DNA from: Kluyveromyces lactis
Lineage: Eukaryota; Ascomycota; Saccharomycetes; Saccharomycetales; Saccharomycetaceae
NCBI RefSeq assembly: GCF_000002515.2
Contig: NC_006040.1
Coordinates: forward strand, 1,576,728-1,640,727
Reading direction: 5' to 3'
Length of the DNA stretch: 64,000 nt
The translations under genes and the position numbers were made by a program. Each line of letters starts with the position of its first letter. Within the stretch, counting starts at the first letter, position 1. This document shows, in pieces, positions 38,335 through 48,181 of this stretch. The notes beneath the pieces were generated by a model. The model saw nothing but the letters and a program-made list of their open reading frames with translations, was not told the DNA's origin and ran no database searches.

Positions 38335-40458
38335 TCAGTATTTGGCTTTCTTGAGATTTGCACCATTCTTTTCATCGAGGCTGCTTCTTTCAGAGCTGCT
38401 CAATGGCGATAGTGCTGAACTGACTCTGCGTCTTTTAGCGGTATTGGTTGAACCGCTCGATCCGCTAGAAGCAAAACCAGTAGATGTGGGTTGCGCCTTC
38501 GAAGACTGTTCATGAGAAAACTCAGCATTTGTGTTAGGAACAGTTGGGCCCAAATTAGCACTCGGTGCTGCTCTTTCCTGATTAACAAAAGTTGATAATG
38601 TCTCTACAGGACTTTTGATACCACTGCATTTTTGATAGATTCTTAAGTTTTTCAAATATGACATAACGTCATTCACCTGCAGAATTCGCATGAATCCCTC
38701 TTGTATGCCAAAACTTGAAACGTTTTGGAAAACTTTGAATTGCGACCTCAATTTTGTCATTGCTTCAAACCGTACAGCATCAAGATCTGCTTCGTCGAAT
38801 TCTTGTTTAATAGGTTTATCCTTTTTCGAATCAATGCCAGATTTACCTGTATTATTTTTACTGTCATTAGCGCTCTTCTTCTTGCCATTGATCGTTGATA
38901 GTTTGCCAAATATTTCCGCACTGACTGTAGGGTCACTTAACTTAGTTTCCAAAGAACCCCATTCAACACCGGGAACAAAACCATACGTGAACATACCTAA
39001 CCACTCTATCTTTAGATTTATATCAAAAACACCTTTGAAATGAGTGAAGTTTGTCATGTAACTTCCGTCTGGGAAGAAATATGTCAATAAACACCTGGGA
39101 CATTCGAAAAAAATGCTTCCATTACTGAGTACCTGGGCCCTCAATTGATGAGGAACAATTTCAAGCTTAGCTACTCCTGAACAACCAAAAGCTCTCATAA
39201 CTGATGGAATCACAACTGCAGTAAATTCGAATTGTCTTATATCCTCTTGATGTTTCCTGGAATATCTGAATAGTCCATAAGGAGTGAAAAGTTCGGACAT
39301 GACCTTAACCCAGTATTTCATATCGTTTAGCTTATTGCTGGATACATTGAGCAAATTTATTATCTCATGCGCTCGAAGGATAGCCAAATTAGAAAGATAT
39401 TTTCTAAGAGGATAGGGATAGGTTGAAGAAATCTGAGAAGGTATCGCACGATTTAGACCAAGCAGCGCAGGATTTGGACTGGCACCAGGATTTTGTCCTA
39501 TTAATGGTGCATTACCTAAATTTGGAGCCATTCCATGCATTGGGTGCGGTGGTGGATGTGTAGGAGGCACTTGCTGCTGCTGCTGCTGCTGATGAGAGTT
39601 GTGTGGATGAGGATGAGAGTTATGCTGAGGTTGCGAAAGTGGATGCGGATGTGATGCCAAAGGTTGCTGAGACTGTATCTGAACATTTGCAGTTGATTGT
39701 TGGCCTTGCGCTTGCTGCGGTACATGGTGTTGAAGTTGTTGGCGTCGTATTCCTTGCTGATTTTGCAGTGTCTGAGAGCTCTGTAAATTTGGCTGCTGAC
39801 CAGACTGTTGTGGTGTCACTGGTAAAGGACCATGATTGGAAGGTCTATCTGCTGCATTGCCGGTATCTCCCTGTTGTTGCGGATTAAAGTAACCTTGGGT
39901 GTACGGACCCGGACCCGGTGGCAATTGACCTGGGAAAGATGGTTGCATCCCTTGGTTCTGAATATTGGGGCCTTGCATACCGTAGGCTTGTGGCTGGTTC
40001 TGATATAGTCCATTAAATTGCATCGGGTAATATGGCGCGGTTGCCGCAGTACCTGTATTAAAATCTGCACCACCACCCATATTAGAGTTGGCAGCTTCGA
40101 CTGAGGGCCCCGTTCGTACAGTGGCAATGGAAGGAGCATTGGAAGGGTTGTTAGTCGCATTGGAATTATTAGGTCCCTGAGTTTGGCCTTGACCTTGTCC
40201 GGGCACTTGTCCGTGGCCATGAACTTGAGCGGGGATCGGCCCAGAAGCAGAAACCGAATTAGGTGGTCCTGCAGCTGGCGTATCATCATTTGAACTATTC
40301 ATCACGTATAAGTTCCCGTTTTGGTTCGAGTTTTGCCCAACTGGGAAGTTATACGGAATTTGTCCATTAGCAACAGATTGTGCAGGAACGCCGCCGGCAG
40401 ACATTTGGCCAGGCATTTGCCCACTATAAATGTCTGTAGGAACGTACTGGTAATCCAT
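38335..40458 (-). CDS. MFG1: Mfg1, Q-rich transcription co-regulator of filamentous growth
   Basis: Mfg1 (YDL233W) acts with Flo8 and Mss11 at promoters of adhesion genes such as FLO11. The 707-residue protein is much longer than the 458 residues of S. cerevisiae, mainly through its N-terminal 320 residues of Q, P, N and G with a CAG-coded glutamine run (39571-39591). The folded core, about residues 340-500, begins YPLRKYLSNLAILRAHEIIN and includes TPYGLFRYSRKHQEDIRQFE; it looks like the LIM-binding (Ldb1/SEUSS) domain. The C-terminus is serine-rich with a basic KRRRVSS patch that may be a nuclear signal. OST4-MFG1-GYP7 order agrees with YDL232W-YDL234C. Confidence 0.85.
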   Translation of the reverse strand: MDYQYVPTDIYSGQMPGQMSAGGVPAQSVANGQIPYNFPVGQNSNQNGNLYVMNSSNDDTPAAGPPNSVSASGPIPAQVHGHGQVPGQGQGQTQGPNNSNATNNPSNAPSIATVRTGPSVEAANSNMGGGADFNTGTAATAPYYPMQFNGLYQNQPQAYGMQGPNIQNQGMQPSFPGQLPPGPGPYTQGYFNPQQQGDTGNAADRPSNHGPLPVTPQQSGQQPNLQSSQTLQNQQGIRRQQLQHHVPQQAQGQQSTANVQIQSQQPLASHPHPLSQPQHNSHPHPHNSHQQQQQQQVPPTHPPPHPMHGMAPNLGNAPLIGQNPGASPNPALLGLNRAIPSQISSTYPYPLRKYLSNLAILRAHEIINLLNVSSNKLNDMKYWVKVMSELFTPYGLFRYSRKHQEDIRQFEFTAVVIPSVMRAFGCSGVAKLEIVPHQLRAQVLSNGSIFFECPRCLLTYFFPDGSYMTNFTHFKGVFDINLKIEWLGMFTYGFVPGVEWGSLETKLSDPTVSAEIFGKLSTINGKKKSANDSKNNTGKSGIDSKKDKPIKQEFDEADLDAVRFEAMTKLRSQFKVFQNVSSFGIQEGFMRILQVNDVMSYLKNLRIYQKCSGIKSPVETLSTFVNQERAAPSANLGPTVPNTNAEFSHEQSSKAQPTSTGFASSGSSGSTNTAKRRRVSSALSPLSSSERSSLDEKNGANLKKAKY
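39571..39591 (-). repeat. CAG repeat coding seven glutamines in MFG1
   Basis: Six CTG units plus one TTG on the plus strand read as six CAG and one CAA codon on the coding strand. Such runs vary in length between strains. Confidence 0.9.
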
Positions 40459-40811
40459 GGATGTCCTGACAGCAAAATGAAGCGACCAAGTAAATGTGCT
40501 GGAGTCTCAACACAGCGAAACACCCTTGTGTTTCTCAGGGTATGTTTATTTCGATAATGAAAACTCTCCAATGTATGTCAACAAACTTTAAAGTTGCAAA
40601 AAAAAAAAGGAAGATATGAGAACCAAAAGGCATAGAATCAGAGACAGAAATACAAATACCCTCTGAGATGACTGAAGATTTATTGAAAAAAAGAATGGAA
40701 TAATAATTTTATAAGCATAGATGGCATGTGTGCTCCATGTTGTAACGAATACGGACTTTCTTTATTGAGCTTGCGCTTTATAAGCCTATATGTATATATA
40801 TAGATCTTCAT
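40459..40811. other. intergenic region MFG1-IES2
   Basis: A 353 bp MFG1 promoter region. It has a ten-base A run near 40600-40609 and a TATATA stretch beside the IES2 stop. No gene is seen. Confidence 0.5.
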
Positions 40812-41358
40812 TTACGGGAGTGAGTACGTTATCCCTGTTTTGTTTATGATCGTTCTCGTCATTCCAGCAGTAATATAGGGCCTCCTCTGCTTGGAATACG
40901 TGGCTTCGTCTTCTCCGTTTGATGCGGGAGTATTGATTGATTTAGGATCCGATTTTGTTTTTGTAGCCCGTCTCTTCAATAATTTGTTTAAAACATCTTG
41001 CTTCTCCTCCTCCAGTCTCTTCTCAATGAAATTCTTACGTTTACGAGCTGTCTCAGCCTTTCGCAACTGCATTTCTTCTTCTGTTAACTCCTTTCTGTTA
41101 CCGTGCCTCTTGGCTTGCAGTCCAATAAGGTTTTCTAGCATTTGTGAACGACGTTGTTGGTTTTTGACAACAGTCGTCTCAGGTGTCTCAGAGTTCGAAT
41201 AGCTAGGACTATCTGCTCTGTCATCATCGGCATCATCGACATCGTTCATGACGGTATCGATGTCATTGTTTACAGTATTATTATCTTCATCGTCTTCGTC
41301 TTCAGCACCGAATCCAGTGCTTTCTAAATCTTCCTGGTCATCAAAATGGTCATCAAGG

Positions 41359-41399
<41 letters not shown>

Positions 41400-41834
41400 T
41401 TGATCATCCTCTATGAGTTCAATTTTAGATTTTCTTTTCTTCGTTGGGCCAGGTTTTTCCTCCTCTTCTTGAATGGCGATATCATCTAAAAATTCCTCAT
41501 CGTTAATAGTTTGATCGTAATCGACATGCTTCCTCACACGAGAAGACTGGCGACTAGGAATTGGGACATCCTTCGCTTTCTTTATCGTGGTTTGTCTTTT
41601 TGGTTTCCTCGGTTTATGTACTTTTGCTGTAATTCGTTTTGTCTCCGGCTTGTACTCTTCTTCTTCCTTTTCGTCTTCTTGGTAATCATCTTCATCGTCT
41701 TCTGCTTCGTCCTCTTCTTCATCATATTGGGTTTCTGCACCATTTTCCTGGTCAGAGAGCAATCCCTGATCGGAACTTTCGACTAAGGCAGCAGAATCCT
41801 CAAACTCTTCCACAGATGATAATTCGCTATCCAT
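40812..41834 (-). CDS. IES2: Ies2, INO80 chromatin remodelling complex subunit
   Basis: Ies2 binds the Ino80 ATPase with Arp5-Ies6 and raises its ATPase and sliding activity. The 340-residue protein (320 in S. cerevisiae) is acidic in its first 215 residues, with a run of 14 aspartates coded mostly by GAT repeats. Two basic patches (KVHKPRKPKRQTTIKKAKD, KKRKSKIE) interrupt this. The conserved PAPA-1-type segment runs from about residue 242: KRHGNRKELTEEEMQLRKAE, then ARKRKNFIEKRLEEEKQDVL and NKLLKRRATKTK. The end TAGMTRTIINKTGITYSLP is also typical. It is divergent from GYP7 over 432 bp. Confidence 0.92.
41361..41399 (-). repeat. thirteen-unit GAT/ATC microsatellite inside IES2
   Basis: ATC is repeated 13 times without error on the plus strand, coding aspartates in IES2 on the minus strand. 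Pure trinucleotide runs of this length are usually polymorphic. Confidence 0.95.
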
Positions 41835-42266
41835 TGTTCGATTTTACAAGCAACTTATTAATGCCAGAATTTTTGGTTTGGAGCTTTCAAGAAAGGTATA
41901 AGGGAATTAAAATATAGGCAAATGCTTCTTCTAAATTCCTCGATCTCTTTCTGTGGGTAGAGATGAAAGATGCCTTGATCTATCTCTCTTCTAACTGAAG
42001 AGCTGTAACTTACACGTTATTTGGATTGTCTCGACTTTCTACGATTTCCATGTTAAAATAAAAAAAAAGAAGGGATGGGCTTAAAAAAAAGGCTGTTCCA
42101 ACCCATACACTAAAGAGTTCCATCACAAAACATGGCTGTCTAGTCAACGTATTCATAGACAACCAGCAAATAATAAATTTGCATAGTTCTACGGAGCTAT
42201 TTTCAGTATTACAATTAGCGCTATTTTCATACAGAAGCACAGTAGAAGGTTAAAATCGTATTAGCA
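41835..42266. other. divergent intergenic region IES2-GYP7
   Basis: A 432 bp divergent promoter with A tracts at about 42059-42068 and 42083-42090. I see no other gene or clear site. Confidence 0.5.
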
Positions 42267-44495
42267 ATGTCGCAGATCCTGTTCTGCAAGAGTAAGGTCT
42301 TTATTCACCCCACCTCTAATAGAAGCGACCAATTACCGGGGTTTTTGTTGGTAATAAAAGAAAGTCAACATACTCAAACGCAGGATGCAAAACTCTCATG
42401 GATACCAGAGAATGATTTGGAATCCAGCTTTGTGAAAACATTGTTGAATGTGGAATCGAAACTATTAACTGCTCACTCGGTTAGATCGCCTCATGATTTT
42501 ACTGTTGATTCAATATATTCATCGTGGTCTTTCACTATCAGTATTTCTGCGATATACTCAATACAGTTCAAACCACCACATCCAAATGGGTATTGGTTTG
42601 GATCCTGCATCATTAATTGTAAGAATGGTATGAATGAAGATATCCCTGTCTTATTCTTCCATGACGACATATGTACATCAACAATCGCGAAAAGAAAGAA
42701 AATGAGTAAAGAATTCGATCCATTTTCCAATGAAGGGGACATTTATTGGGGCGGTGATGATTTGAGAACTTGCTTACAATCTTTGGTTGATTTACAAAAA
42801 GTAGATTCATCACAATGCATATATCTCGTCAATGCATCTCTAGACGATTTGCGCAATTTTTCGTTGAACAATTTCCAAAGACCTCAATCCGGTTCATCTT
42901 CCAAAGATGATGGTAATATATGGGACAGCCTTGAAGCAACGAGATGGTCAATTATGTCCAAATTTGCGGACGCAACAACGACGGCATCTAATCTATTCGG
43001 AAAACTAGTAAAGAAACATCCAATAGTTCAAATGATTGACAAGCACAGTGACAATGTGTACGTTAAACAATTGATGAAAAATCCAAGGGTCGTAGAAGTC
43101 CAAGATGAATTTGATAGTGCCAAAATATATCTAGCAAAATGGGCAATGGGTGTGAAACAAGAGGCTGAGCGTTATCAAAAGGAACACTATTTGGATGACA
43201 CGTATAAGAGAATTTTGAGAAATGAATTAGGAATTTCAAACGATGTGGAAATATCACCCGAGGAATTGAATATAGCTGTACAGAGGTCATTTCCCTTAAC
43301 GAAGCAGAAATGGGACTCTTTGTTTGACTCGCAAGGTAGGCTTTCTATAACTGTGCATGAGGTCAAAGATTTTATCTTCCATGGCGGGGTCGAAAATGAC
43401 GCATTGAGAAGCGAAGTGTGGCTATTTCTTTTGGGAGTTTATCCTTGGGACTCTTCTTTACAAGAGCGTAAAGAGCTAAAGCAGGCCATGGAGGAGGATT
43501 ACAATGCAAATTACAAGTCGAAATGGATTTACAGAGATGTGCTTGATGATTCAGAAGAAGAAGAATATTGGAAAGACCAAGTATTCCGAATTTCGAAAGA
43601 TGTGCTTAGAAATGATCGTGATATTCCTCTATATAGGCACAATACTAAAGATGGAAAGGAAGATGGTGCTAAAAATGAAGAAGCACCAAATAAAGGAGAC
43701 CAGGAAGAAGAGTGGGAAATCAAAAACCCTCATCTCCAAGCCTTGAAAAATATTCTCATTAGCTACAATATCTACAATCCAAATCTTGGATATGTTCAGG
43801 GAATGACCGATTTACTCTCTCTGATATACTTTGTACTTCAAGATGAGGCACTTTCCTTCTGGTGTTTTGTCAATTTCATGAATAGGATGGAAAGAAATTT
43901 TTTGAGAGATCAATCTGGTATCAGAGATCAAATGCTAACTCTTGTTGACCTTTGTCAGTTTATGTTACCAAAGTTTGCGGAACATTTGAAAAAGTGCGAA
44001 TCAGCTGATCTATTTTTCTGTTTCAGAATGTTACTCGTATGGTTCAAAAGAGAGTTTGAGTTTAGTGATGTTTGTAAAATATGGGAAATATTTTGGACTG
44101 ATTATTACAGTTCACAGTTCCAACTTTTCTTCATGTTGGCAATATTACAAAAACACAGCGATGTCGTCGTTTCTCAATTAACAGAGTTTGACGACGTGTT
44201 AAAATATTTCAATGATTTGAGAAACAGCATGGATTGGTCTGATATCATGATAAGAAGCGAACTTCTTTTTATAAAGTTTCAGAAAATGATTGAAGTTCTC
44301 GAAAGAGAGGAAGAACTAATAAGCAAGAGGACTACAAGTACAGGGTATAATGGACATGAAATACCGCTCACGAGCGAAGCGGAAGATCCCCCGTTACATC
44401 ATCCATCGCTTATAAGTGAAAATTTGAAAGAATTATTATCAAAAGAACTTGTGATACAAAAGGAAGGGCCCCGCAGCAAGGACTCAATAAAATAG
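42267..44495 (+). CDS. GYP7: Gyp7, Rab GTPase-activating protein for Ypt7
   Basis: Gyp7 turns off Ypt7 (Rab7) and so limits vacuole and endosome fusion. The 742-residue protein (746 in S. cerevisiae) has an N-terminal PH-like region and a TBC domain from about residue 375. Both catalytic fingers are present: the arginine finger in ISKDVLRND (IxxDxxR, I442, D445, R448) and the glutamine finger in YVQGM (Q511). An acidic insert near 460-480 lies between them, as in S. cerevisiae. The start at 42267 is the first ATG and keeps the conserved N-terminus. It is convergent with RAP1 with 153 bp between stops. Confidence 0.96.
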   Translation: MSQILFCKSKVFIHPTSNRSDQLPGFLLVIKESQHTQTQDAKLSWIPENDLESSFVKTLLNVESKLLTAHSVRSPHDFTVDSIYSSWSFTISISAIYSIQFKPPHPNGYWFGSCIINCKNGMNEDIPVLFFHDDICTSTIAKRKKMSKEFDPFSNEGDIYWGGDDLRTCLQSLVDLQKVDSSQCIYLVNASLDDLRNFSLNNFQRPQSGSSSKDDGNIWDSLEATRWSIMSKFADATTTASNLFGKLVKKHPIVQMIDKHSDNVYVKQLMKNPRVVEVQDEFDSAKIYLAKWAMGVKQEAERYQKEHYLDDTYKRILRNELGISNDVEISPEELNIAVQRSFPLTKQKWDSLFDSQGRLSITVHEVKDFIFHGGVENDALRSEVWLFLLGVYPWDSSLQERKELKQAMEEDYNANYKSKWIYRDVLDDSEEEEYWKDQVFRISKDVLRNDRDIPLYRHNTKDGKEDGAKNEEAPNKGDQEEEWEIKNPHLQALKNILISYNIYNPNLGYVQGMTDLLSLIYFVLQDEALSFWCFVNFMNRMERNFLRDQSGIRDQMLTLVDLCQFMLPKFAEHLKKCESADLFFCFRMLLVWFKREFEFSDVCKIWEIFWTDYYSSQFQLFFMLAILQKHSDVVVSQLTEFDDVLKYFNDLRNSMDWSDIMIRSELLFIKFQKMIEVLEREEELISKRTTSTGYNGHEIPLTSEAEDPPLHHPSLISENLKELLSKELVIQKEGPRSKDSIK

Positions 44496-44648
44496 TACAT
44501 TATGTTTCTGCTCATAAATATGATCGATACATTACATATAAAGTATGATAATTTCATGTCAAAGACTGACAACTGCGACCAAAATCGGTATATTATAATG
44601 AAAGTAGGGAAATGTTAGTTACCTAAGTGAGACAACAAGAGTGTTTAT

Positions 44649-46649
44649 TCACACTAGATTGTTCTCTTGGAACCTTATCCTCATTTGCATTCTAGCAATA
44701 CCATGTTTCTTTTCTAGCATCTTCATTCCATCTGGATTCTTTGATCTTAAGATCACATCATCCTCCTTCGTCCATATACCGGGGACATTTTGCGGAAGAT
44801 GTACTCCATATTTGAATGATGTCAGAATGTATCTTGGAAACAATGAGATATCACCAGTTAAAGCAGTTAGGACAGATGTAGCGTATTTCTTTCTGATACC
44901 GCACTCAACGTCAAGATCATGAACAAGGACATCTGCTTGTGACTCATCATATTCCCTAGTAATAATCTCTTCCAACTTTTGTATGAACTCCTTGGTAGAT
45001 CTGAAATTGAAAAAGGTATGATCAAAGAAATCATCATTATCAGCGAGCTTGGGTGGGAAAGGTATTGAATCAAAATCATAGTTATCATACTCTTCATGTT
45101 CCAAAGCCACTTGATGACGAATTCTTTCCGCGACATCATCAGCATACAATGAACGTGCTTGCTCTTCTTGTTGTGTTTCAGCTGCGTGCAAATCACGCCT
45201 AATACCATCTATTAGATCGAATGCATCTGATTCTAAGAAGAAATCATTCAAACTGGTATCTGTTGATTGCTGAGTACCACCTTCGGTAGATCTCTTACTC
45301 TTTTTTAGGGTCGTATTATAGTTTCCGGGTGATGGTCCTTCTCTCTTGGGTCTGTTGGTCATATTTTTGATAGACTCAGGTTCTATACCTTCTTCCATGC
45401 ATTTCTCATAGTATGAAATGTATGAATCAATACCATAAGGCAGAATAAATTTACGGAAACGATCCCTCCATGCATTTTCTGAATGGGTTGGTACTTCAAG
45501 TGCGAATAATTTGAAAAATTCACGAGACAATGGTCCTCGGCGGTCATTTACAGTATACTTTTCGAAAGAAGGTACTTCTGATGGATCAATTTCTGTATTC
45601 ATAACTAATTGTCGTTTCGCGACAATGTTAGGTTCATCATCTTCAGCGATCAAGCTTGCTCCTGTATCAGGGTCTCTTTGAAAAGCATCTCTGTAAAACT
45701 GTTTTTTCACAGCAACCGCCAAATTATAATCTTCTTCACTTGTAAATTTCCTCTTTAATCCATTCGGTAGAATGTCTGTTTTGATTAGATTTCCATCCTG
45801 GTCCCTTACCAATTTACCATCTTCATCGACTTGATAAACGAATTCTAATCTCTTCGATAAATAGACTCTAAATCTATGTCTGATAGAATTCCCAGTATGA
45901 TTAGGGACATAATGTGAGATTTCATCGTATAATGTGTGTGTGGTTCTCTTAGTGGGGTTCTTCCTGACAACATCAAGGATGAATTCATCCTCTTCTTTAG
46001 TGAATGAGGATTTATTATGACTTGAACTTGCTTGCTCATGTAAAATAAGATCATTGGCATCATCTACATCTGTGTGGGTCAATTGTTGCTGTTGGTCATG
46101 AGAAGCTATTTCGTCATCCTTGGAAGACATTTTCACTTCTGGGGACGAATCAGAATCCATTTCTCTCTGGCCCCGAGTATTCTCGGAATCAATCGACTCG
46201 TTGATCCCTGTTGCTATCTTGACTGCAGCTCTTGTTACGTCAGAGCCAGGAAGATCGGATAGCTGACTACCAATGTTATATTCATCAGAGATGGAGTTAG
46301 AATCGAACCGAACAAACCCGGAAGACTCAGGTTTACCCAAGTAATCATGGACGTTTAAAAGTGTACCTGCATCAATACAATCTAAAATGTAAGATGGATG
46401 CACAAATATTCTATAGTCCTCATCATACCTCTTGGAAACAAAATATGCTGCTTCCCATTCTCTCGAACTCTTCTCTGGAGCCTCTATTAAGACTGCCCCA
46501 CCGTTATTGCGAACTGCATTGCCCAAAGCTTCCATGTCGTTGATCAAAGGGTCAATGAAAAACGAGACTCCATCAAAAACACCTACATCTTCTTTTATTT
46601 GAACCGATGGGGAATCCAAGGCTGTGTCAAAATCATCTGCATGTGACAT
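44649..46649 (-). CDS. RAP1: Rap1, telomere and promoter DNA-binding protein
   Basis: Rap1 binds telomeric repeats and the promoters of ribosomal protein and glycolytic genes, and recruits Sir3/Sir4 and Rif1/Rif2. With the ATG at 46649 (MSHADDFD) it has 666 residues against 827 in S. cerevisiae. It has a BRCT domain at about 20-105 and an acidic stretch. Two Myb-type DNA-binding domains follow: the first begins SSFTKEEDEFILDVVRKN near residue 214, the second KRKFTSEEDYNLAVAVKKQF near 300. The C-terminal Rap1 domain (about 560-666) has DYDFDSIP, the ITREYDESQADVLVHDLD helices and PQNVPGIWTKEDDVIL. The middle transactivation region is shorter than in S. cerevisiae. I recall the K. lactis protein as also being 666 residues long, which bears on the species. 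Confidence 0.97.
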   Translation of the reverse strand: MSHADDFDTALDSPSVQIKEDVGVFDGVSFFIDPLINDMEALGNAVRNNGGAVLIEAPEKSSREWEAAYFVSKRYDEDYRIFVHPSYILDCIDAGTLLNVHDYLGKPESSGFVRFDSNSISDEYNIGSQLSDLPGSDVTRAAVKIATGINESIDSENTRGQREMDSDSSPEVKMSSKDDEIASHDQQQQLTHTDVDDANDLILHEQASSSHNKSSFTKEEDEFILDVVRKNPTKRTTHTLYDEISHYVPNHTGNSIRHRFRVYLSKRLEFVYQVDEDGKLVRDQDGNLIKTDILPNGLKRKFTSEEDYNLAVAVKKQFYRDAFQRDPDTGASLIAEDDEPNIVAKRQLVMNTEIDPSEVPSFEKYTVNDRRGPLSREFFKLFALEVPTHSENAWRDRFRKFILPYGIDSYISYYEKCMEEGIEPESIKNMTNRPKREGPSPGNYNTTLKKSKRSTEGGTQQSTDTSLNDFFLESDAFDLIDGIRRDLHAAETQQEEQARSLYADDVAERIRHQVALEHEEYDNYDFDSIPFPPKLADNDDFFDHTFFNFRSTKEFIQKLEEIITREYDESQADVLVHDLDVECGIRKKYATSVLTALTGDISLFPRYILTSFKYGVHLPQNVPGIWTKEDDVILRSKNPDGMKMLEKKHGIARMQMRIRFQENNLV

Positions 46650-47248
46650 CTTCCTTCGTTGGTTTTGTATTGCTAAATGAGTAAAGGGTATACGTGGATT
46701 CGCCAATGTAGAGACAGCTTCTCTCTTTAACGCATTCGACTCAAGTCAAGTGAATAATATTATCTAAACAGTCAGGCGGCAGTTTCCCGTTGATTGTTAC
46801 CTTATTTTAACTGAACCAAACGATAGAAATATAACCAATGAGCAAACAATGAAAGGTAGCACAATGAACAAAACAAGACCCGCGGTGCTGTAAATATCTT
46901 TACTCTGAGTGAACTTGCTTTGTCTCTCACTTTTGTAGCTGACGCAACTCTTAACTACTTCGCGTGTGCGTTAAAGACTTGTTTTGGTTACGTTTGTTTA
47001 CACTGAATTCCGGATTTCCTAAATGTCGTGTTTGTTCGTAATCTCTGGGTGCTGGCCAGCCATCCTTTGTTTTTTTTTTTTGAATGCTTCCTCAAATTCA
47101 ATTATTGATGCTTTATCATCACAGAGGAAAAGATGCAACATTCATTTAGTTCGAGTCAGGGTAACACATCGATAAACTCTTTCTATATGTAGTCTTTATA
47201 TATGTATGGGCACATAATGTGCGTGTATCTGAGATATTGTGGGTACTT
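46650..47248. other. RAP1 promoter region and 3' side of PPN2
   Basis: A 599 bp stretch with an oligo-T tract near 47070-47080. No gene and no clear Rap1 autoregulatory site could be found by eye. Confidence 0.45.
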
Positions 47249-48181
47249 TCAGTCTTGACAAGAGATTTGATGCATAATGTGGTTGTATTCTTTCGTCTTA
47301 TGGTTCCAAACGTATTCAAGAGCAGTCAATTTGTTACCATTGTAGCAAGCAGAATCCAAACCTTTTGTGTTTGGACGAATATTTAGACCTTTAGAAGAAT
47401 CATGGCCATAAATCACTTTAATCTTATTGTGTATCGAATATTTCTTCTTATCTAAAGGGTTCCAAAGATGATACCATCGTGTAGCGTTCTCGAATTTTTG
47501 TCTTGTAGTATGAGAGTGATCATTTACGTCGACGTATTTCATATCGGTAATTTCTTTCAATGGAGGATTTCCTAAATGATCTGGAAGAACACCGGCATGA
47601 ACTGCTACAAGAGTGAAATTGTCGTATAGTGGATCCTGTAACTCCCACATAGCTCCACACTTAGCTGCCAATCGAGCAAGATTGTCCCAACCCAATTCTC
47701 TTGCTAAACGGCGATGATTCTTGTTGATGGATGGTAAGTCTGGCAGGAAGTCTTCTGAGGAGAATTTGATTTTGATCAATTTCCTTTTAGTTAATGATAT
47801 AGGGTTTAACAATGCATACAAAATTCTCAATTCGTTGTTGCCAAGAACACATTTCACGTCATAACCTACATCATCGTTTAATATTATTTGTTCCACAAGT
47901 CGGTTTGAATTTGGTCCCTTTGAAATAAAATCACCCAAAAAAACCACAGTGGTATTAGAATCTGGTTTCACTTTGTCTTCCATCAACTGCTCATATTTAT
48001 GATACATCCCATGCACATCACCAACAAAAACTAGTCTTTCGTACGAATGCTTGATGTCGGCATGTCTTTTGGTTTGGATCACTGGGAATTCTCTATAATC
48101 ATCGGACTTTAAAAACACCCATGTAACGTAAAGCATGAACAAAAATGTTCCCGATGCTGTCAGAATTTGTGCCAATTTCAT
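47249..48181 (-). CDS. PPN2: Ppn2, vacuolar zinc-type endopolyphosphatase, with GNNE in place of GNHE
   Basis: Ppn2 (YNL217W) is a calcineurin-like metallophosphatase in the vacuole membrane that cuts inorganic polyphosphate. The 310-residue protein (326 in S. cerevisiae) begins with a short cytosolic stretch and a signal-anchor span at about residues 7-24, giving a lumenal catalytic domain. The metal motifs are GDVHGM (54-59), GDFISKGPNS (83-92), HAGVLP and YGHDSSKGLN. The motif normally GNH(E/D) reads GNNE at 114-117, so the histidine that acts as general acid in this superfamily is asparagine (codon AAC at 47834-47836). The remaining ligands look intact. It is tandem with RAP1, as in YNL216W-YNL217W. 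Confidence 0.92.
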   Translation of the reverse strand: MKLAQILTASGTFLFMLYVTWVFLKSDDYREFPVIQTKRHADIKHSYERLVFVGDVHGMYHKYEQLMEDKVKPDSNTTVVFLGDFISKGPNSNRLVEQIILNDDVGYDVKCVLGNNELRILYALLNPISLTKRKLIKIKFSSEDFLPDLPSINKNHRRLARELGWDNLARLAAKCGAMWELQDPLYDNFTLVAVHAGVLPDHLGNPPLKEITDMKYVDVNDHSHTTRQKFENATRWYHLWNPLDKKKYSIHNKIKVIYGHDSSKGLNIRPNTKGLDSACYNGNKLTALEYVWNHKTKEYNHIMHQISCQD

